Shown here: one piece after another, positions 6,098-8,864 of the stretch
How positions within the stretch are numbered: position 1 is the first letter of the stretch
How the letters are laid out: every line of letters begins with the position of its first letter
NCBI GenBank assembly: GCA_028865845.1
Contig: JAGWJK010000128.1
Location: 1 to 8,864, forward strand
Reading direction: 5' to 3'
Length of the DNA: 8,864 nucleotides
Source: Rhizobiaceae bacterium
Lineage (GTDB): Bacteria > Pseudomonadota > Alphaproteobacteria > Rhizobiales > Rhizobiaceae
Made by a program: the position numbers and the translations under genes
Notes under the pieces: generated by a model
Seen by the model: the letters and a program-made list of their open reading frames with translations, nothing else
What the model was told of the DNA's origin: nothing
Databases searched by the model: none

Positions 6098-6125
6098 TTG
6101 TTGGCGCCAACCATCCCTTCATAAA
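6098..6125 (+). promoter_or_regulatory. Candidate M20 gene promoter overlapped by a perfect 12-base palindrome
   Basis: TTGTTG (6098-6103) and CATAAA (6120-6125) are spaced 16 bases apart, a fair sigma-70-type promoter pointing at the amidohydrolase start 120 bases on. GTTGGCGCCAAC (6100-6111) is a perfect palindrome covering the -35 box and the spacer. A dimeric regulator bound there would block polymerase. No regulator gene is adjacent. Confidence 0.35.
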
Positions 6126-6245
6126 GGACGTTTCAGCGGTGGCAAAAGATCCGATCTGCGGCTAGTTTGGGTGCATCGAGGCAGCTGCTTTCGTGGCTGG
6201 CTTCTGACCCAGGCATACATTCCACATACGAGGAAAATCATCATC

Positions 6246-7409
6246 ATGAGCAATATCGAAGCCGTCGCCGAAGAGGCCAAGGGCTGGCGTCGTCATATCC
6301 ATCAGCATCCCGAGCTGCTGTTCGATCTGCCGGAGACCGCCTCTTTCGTCGCTGGCAAACTCGGGGAGTTCGGCTGCGACCAGGTGGTGACCGGCCTTGC
6401 GAAATCCGGTGTCGTCGCGGTCATCGAGGGTTCGAAGGGGCCGGGCAAGACCATCGGGTTGCGTTGCGACATGGATGCATTGCCGATGTCGGAGCAGACC
6501 AATCTTCCCTATGCCTCCAAGGTCGCGAACCGCATGCATGCCTGCGGCCATGACGGGCATACGGCGATGCTGCTCGCCACCGCGAAGTGTCTCACGGAAA
6601 CCCGCGACTTTTCGGGGAAGGTCGTGCTGATCTTCCAGCCGGCGGAAGAAGGCGGCGGCGGGGCGCGCGTGATGATCGAGGAAGGCCTGCTCGAAAGCTT
6701 CGGCATCGAAGAAGTCTATGGCATGCACAACGAACCCGGTCTTGATATCGGCTCCTTTGCGACCAGGAGCGGCCCATTCATGGCCGGCGCGGACCGGTTC
6801 GTGGTAACGATCAACGGCAAAGGCGGTCACGCGGCTTCGCCGAACCTCACGCATGATCCTGTTCTGGTCAGTGCCCACATGATCACAGCACTGCAGTCGA
6901 TTGCCTCGCGCTTCACCGATCCCTTCGATCCGGTCGTCGTCTCGATCACCTTCTCAGAAGCCGGAAACGAAAAGGCGCTGAATGTCATCCCGGCATCGGT
7001 GAGGCTCGGCGGGACCATCCGCACGATGCAGACCACGACGCGCAAGGCCGTGGAGCAGCGCTTCCGCGATATCGTGCATGTCACCGCCAAGCTGTTCGAG
7101 ACGGAAGCCGAGATCAACTGGATGCCAGGATATCCCGTGACCGTCAACGATCCGACGAGAGCTTCCGCAGCCGCCTCAGCTGCTGCGCGGGTCGCCGGCG
7201 AGGATAGGGTGGATCAGAACTACGAGCAGTCGATGGGGGCGGAGGACTTCTCCTACATGCTCGAAAAGCGCCCAGGCGCCATGATCCTGATCGGAAACGG
7301 CGATAGCGCCTACCTGCATAATCCGGCCTATGATTTCAACGACAAGGCCATCGCGCACGGCGTCCGCTACTGGTTGTCGCTTGTGGGGCAGGAGTTGGGC
7401 AGCCGGTAG
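6246..7409 (+). CDS. M20D-family amidohydrolase (hippurate/N-acyl-amino-acid hydrolase type)
   Basis: The product is 387 residues, normal for the family, which hydrolyses N-acyl or amide-linked amino acids with a two-metal centre in the cytosol. Visible motifs are RRHIHQHPEL (15-24), the DMDALP core (75-80), HACGHDGH (98-105) with metal ligands Cys100 and His102, the QPAEEGGGGA segment with Glu134 and Glu135, GMHNEP (His161), and C-terminal YLHNP (His358). GKGGHAA (191-197) belongs to the dimerisation domain. I start at ATG 6246 because GAGGA lies about 11 bases upstream and the family's N-terminus follows directly; a TTG-started extension to 6081 shows no family features. Members include hippuricase, aminoacylase and auxin-conjugate hydrolases, and the actual substrate cannot be read from sequence. 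It is probably transcribed alone. Confidence 0.93.
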   Translation: MSNIEAVAEEAKGWRRHIHQHPELLFDLPETASFVAGKLGEFGCDQVVTGLAKSGVVAVIEGSKGPGKTIGLRCDMDALPMSEQTNLPYASKVANRMHACGHDGHTAMLLATAKCLTETRDFSGKVVLIFQPAEEGGGGARVMIEEGLLESFGIEEVYGMHNEPGLDIGSFATRSGPFMAGADRFVVTINGKGGHAASPNLTHDPVLVSAHMITALQSIASRFTDPFDPVVVSITFSEAGNEKALNVIPASVRLGGTIRTMQTTTRKAVEQRFRDIVHVTAKLFETEAEINWMPGYPVTVNDPTRASAAASAAARVAGEDRVDQNYEQSMGAEDFSYMLEKRPGAMILIGNGDSAYLHNPAYDFNDKAIAHGVRYWLSLVGQELGSR

Positions 7410-7430
7410 AGCCGGACCTCTCGGGGGATT

Positions 7431-7459
7431 CCGCAATAGGTGATCGCTTACCGATGCGG
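7431..7459 (+). other. Interrupted hairpin after the M20 gene
   Basis: CCGCA (7431-7435) pairs with TGCGG (7455-7459). Inside it, GGTGA (7439-7443) pairs with TTACC (7448-7452) around a TCGC loop, with small internal loops between the two stems. It sits 22 bases past the M20 stop and abuts the candidate promoter of the next gene. There is no T-run, so a terminator role is weak. Confidence 0.3.
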
Positions 7460-7488
7460 TTGACCAGAAGGCTCGATCTGCGCACTAT
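7460..7488 (+). promoter_or_regulatory. Candidate promoter of the aldo/keto reductase gene
   Basis: TTGACC (7460-7465), five of six at -35, is 17 bases from CACTAT (7483-7488), three of six at -10. This is a spacing and -35 quality common in rhizobial vegetative promoters. It implies a leader of about 128 bases before the start at 7623, containing the hairpin at 7508-7534. Confidence 0.42.
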
Positions 7489-7507
7489 CGAACACGGAAC
7501 AATCCAT

Positions 7508-7534
7508 CGGTCGCGCGTTCTCTTCGCGCGGCCG
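7508..7534 (+). other. Strong 10-bp hairpin in the aldo/keto reductase leader
   Basis: Bases 7508-7517 (CGGTCGCGCG) pair with 7525-7534 (CGCGCGGCCG), with one T-G wobble and a 7-base loop TTCTCTT. It lies between the candidate promoter and the ribosome binding site. No T-run follows directly, though an AT-rich stretch occurs at 7559-7575. It could stabilise the leader, act in attenuation, or be the distal end of the M20 transcript. Confidence 0.5.
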
Positions 7535-7622
7535 CAATCTCGTCTCCAGTATCGGAGCAATTATCCTTTTTATTTTGCGATAAGCCGATCCTGGCCAACC
7601 TTTGCTCGTGAGGAAGCGTGTC

Positions 7623-8612
7623 ATGCAATATCGTCGTCTCGGAAAATCCGGCCTCCAGGTCAGTGAATTCTCGTTCGGATCGTGGGTTACCTTCGGCAAG
7701 CAGGTGGAGGGCAGCGATGCCGTCAGCCTGATGAAGCTCGCCTACGACAACGGCATCAATTTCTTCGACAATGCCGAGGGTTATGAAGCCGGTAAATCCG
7801 AAACCGTCATGGGCGAAGCGCTGAAGACGCTCGGCTGGAGCCGGGACAGCTTCATCGTTTCCAGCAAGGTCTTCTGGGGTGGTAAGAAGCCGACGCAGCG
7901 CGGCCTCTCGCGCAAGCACGTCACCGATGCGGCGCATGCTGCGTTGAAGCGCCTGCAGGTCGATTATCTCGATCTCTATTTCTGCCACCGTCCCGACATC
8001 GATACGCCGATCGAAGAAACCGTGCGGGCGATGCACGATCTCGTCACCCAGGGCAAGATCCTCTATTGGGGCACCTCCGAATGGTCGGCCCAGCAGCTGA
8101 CCGAGGCCTATGCGGTGGCCCGCGATCTGCGCATCACGCCGCCGACGATGGAGCAGCCGCAGTACAATATTTTCGAGCGGCAGAAGGTCGAGAGCGATTA
8201 CCTGCCGCTCTACGAGCTGATCGGCCTCGGCACCACCATCTGGTCGCCGCTTGCCTCGGGTGTTCTGACCGGCAAATACAACAATGGAATGCCCGACGAC
8301 AGCCGCATGAACCTGCCCGGTTATGAATGGCTGAAGGAGCAGTGGGGAAGCGAGGCCGGTCGCGCCCAGCTTGCCAAGGTGGTGGAGCTCACCGCATTCG
8401 CGAAGGAAATCGGCATCTCGATCACCCATCTCGCTTTGCTGTGGTGCCTCGCGAACCGTAATGTATCGACGGTCATCCTCGGCGCGTCGCGCGTCGGCCA
8501 GCTCGAGGACAATCTGGCGGCGCTGGCCCACAAGGACAAGATCACCCCGGATGTACTGGCCCGGATCGACACGATCGTCGGCAACAAGCCGGCTGCGCGG
8601 CAGCGCTTCTGA
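7623..8612 (+). CDS. Aldo/keto reductase, voltage-gated potassium channel beta-subunit-like (AKR6-type)
   Basis: This 329-residue TIM-barrel enzyme reduces carbonyl compounds using NADPH in the cytosol. The catalytic tetrad is complete: Asp49 (FFDN), Tyr54 (EGY), Lys82 (SSK) and His122 (CHRPD). The N-terminus MQYRRLGKSGLQVS, the WGTSEWSAQQL strand (149-159), QPQYNIFER (178-186), SPLASGVLTGKY (208-219) and the cofactor-binding GASRVGQLEDN (287-297) match the Kv-beta/AKR6 group, which occurs in many bacteria without an attached channel. The start ATG 7623 has GAGGA about 9 bases upstream; a 7-residue extension to 7602 is less likely. No potassium channel gene is in view. The natural substrate is unknown; broad aldehyde or ketone reduction is the safe reading. 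Confidence 0.94.
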   Translation: MQYRRLGKSGLQVSEFSFGSWVTFGKQVEGSDAVSLMKLAYDNGINFFDNAEGYEAGKSETVMGEALKTLGWSRDSFIVSSKVFWGGKKPTQRGLSRKHVTDAAHAALKRLQVDYLDLYFCHRPDIDTPIEETVRAMHDLVTQGKILYWGTSEWSAQQLTEAYAVARDLRITPPTMEQPQYNIFERQKVESDYLPLYELIGLGTTIWSPLASGVLTGKYNNGMPDDSRMNLPGYEWLKEQWGSEAGRAQLAKVVELTAFAKEIGISITHLALLWCLANRNVSTVILGASRVGQLEDNLAALAHKDKITPDVLARIDTIVGNKPAARQRF

Positions 8613-8618
8613 TGTCCG

Positions 8619-8636
8619 CGCCCGGCTTGCCGGGCG
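8619..8636 (+). terminator. Hairpin after the aldo/keto reductase stop
   Basis: CGCCCGGC (8619-8626) pairs perfectly with GCCGGGCG (8629-8636), leaving a CTTG-type tight loop, six bases after the stop codon. The following bases (GGATTTGCCCTTGG) have only a short T-run, so termination strength is uncertain, but the location between convergent genes supports the role. Confidence 0.5.
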
Positions 8637-8650
8637 GGATTTGCCCTTGG

Positions 8651-8689
8651 TTGTAAAATTCGCTTCTGGGCATGAACGTGCCCGGAAGC
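8651..8689 (-). terminator. Intrinsic terminator of the flanking minus-strand oxidoreductase
   Basis: Bases 8662-8672 (GCTTCTGGGCA) pair with 8679-8689 (TGCCCGGAAGC): 11 bp with one wobble and a 6-base loop. Read on the minus strand the stem is followed by GAATTTTACAA, a short T-run. It begins only two bases after the minus-strand stop (8691-8693). This is the best rho-independent terminator in the window. Confidence 0.65.
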
Positions 8690-8690
8690 A

Positions 8691-8864
8691 TTAGAGGTCT
8701 TTTGCAATACGCAGGCCGTCATATATCGCGGCGTGCGTATTGCGCGCCGCAACCGCATCGCCGATGCGGAAGAGCTGATATTTCCCCTCGGGATTGCGGA
8801 CCACGGACTGCGGCTTTCCGTCGATGAGGTCGCCATAGGACACTTCGCCGAGGTTCAGCGACCG
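8691..8864 (-). CDS. C-terminus of an FMN/FAD-dependent oxidoreductase (TMADH / N-methylproline demethylase-like), partial
   Basis: The frame enters from the right edge and stops at TAA 8691-8693, giving 57 residues. The ending LFRIGDAVAARNTHAAIYDG then LRIAKDL (residues 31-57) is the FAD/NAD(P)-binding tail seen in multidomain old-yellow-enzyme relatives: trimethylamine and histamine dehydrogenases, 2,4-dienoyl-CoA reductase and rhizobial N-methylproline (stachydrine pathway) demethylases. In these, the IGDA motif closes the FAD pocket. The N-terminal TIM-barrel and the iron-sulphur Cys motif lie outside the window, so the exact member cannot be decided. From memory of the family, the RN(T/I)HAAIYD pattern leans toward the N-methylproline demethylase type. 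Confidence 0.75.
   Translation of the reverse strand, partial: RSLNLGEVSYGDLIDGKPQSVVRNPEGKYQLFRIGDAVAARNTHAAIYDGLRIAKDL

Noticed and set aside
6162..6878. 238-residue minus-strand open frame over the M20 gene
   Set aside because: It is antisense to the conserved metal-binding half of the M20 enzyme, with no independent coding evidence.
7485..8531. 348-residue minus-strand open frame opposite the aldo/keto reductase
   Set aside because: It is the antisense shadow of a gene with a full catalytic tetrad, and it runs through the leader hairpin of that gene.
1..8864. Search for CRISPR arrays, tRNA/rRNA genes, insertion-sequence ends, toxin-antitoxin pairs or a defence cluster
   Set aside because: I saw no regularly spaced repeats, no tRNA-like cloverleaf with CCA end, no terminal inverted repeats flanking a transposase and no paired toxin-antitoxin ORFs.

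Overview
The window looks like chromosomal or large-replicon DNA from a member of the Rhizobiaceae (Rhizobium/Agrobacterium-like alphaproteobacterium). That placement rests on high GC content, strong G/C preference at third codon positions with long antisense open frames as a by-product, rhizobial-style promoter candidates, and the gene types present. It is an inference from sequence character, not from a database match.

Layout: (1) 2-112, end of an unidentified plus-strand gene, facing a minus-strand short-chain dehydrogenase/reductase (201-956) across a strong hairpin. (2) The reductase is divergent from a plus-strand AraC/YqhC-type regulator (about 1334-2224). The 377-base gap between them holds a candidate reductase promoter with an inverted repeat lying on it, so this is the most obvious regulator-target pair. 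(3) A minus-strand DUF1801-like protein (2432-2872) and a possible 31-residue ORF (3011-3106) lie before a plus-strand ten-helix EamA/DMT transporter (3166-4077). (4) On the minus strand there is an MltF-like murein lytic transglycosylase with an added solute-binding domain (4494-5948, GTG start). A 49-residue basic protein with a near-perfect ribosome binding site (4184-4333) lies downstream of it. (5) On the plus strand are an M20D amidohydrolase (6246-7409) and a Kv-beta-like aldo/keto reductase (7623-8612), each with its own leader. (6) The minus-strand C-terminus of a flavin-dependent oxidoreductase, resembling the trimethylamine dehydrogenase/N-methylproline demethylase class, runs off the right edge (8691-8864). 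A hairpin plus T-run next to it looks like its terminator.

Most genes are single transcription units in alternating orientation, and no multi-gene pathway or defence island is visible. The products are metabolic redox enzymes, a transporter, an amide hydrolase and a cell-wall enzyme, which is typical accessory metabolism of a soil bacterium. I found no tRNA, rRNA, CRISPR array, insertion sequence, integrase or phage gene. I do not see an undescribed multi-component system. The items most worth a second look are the dyads placed on candidate promoters, the leader hairpins and the two tiny genes.
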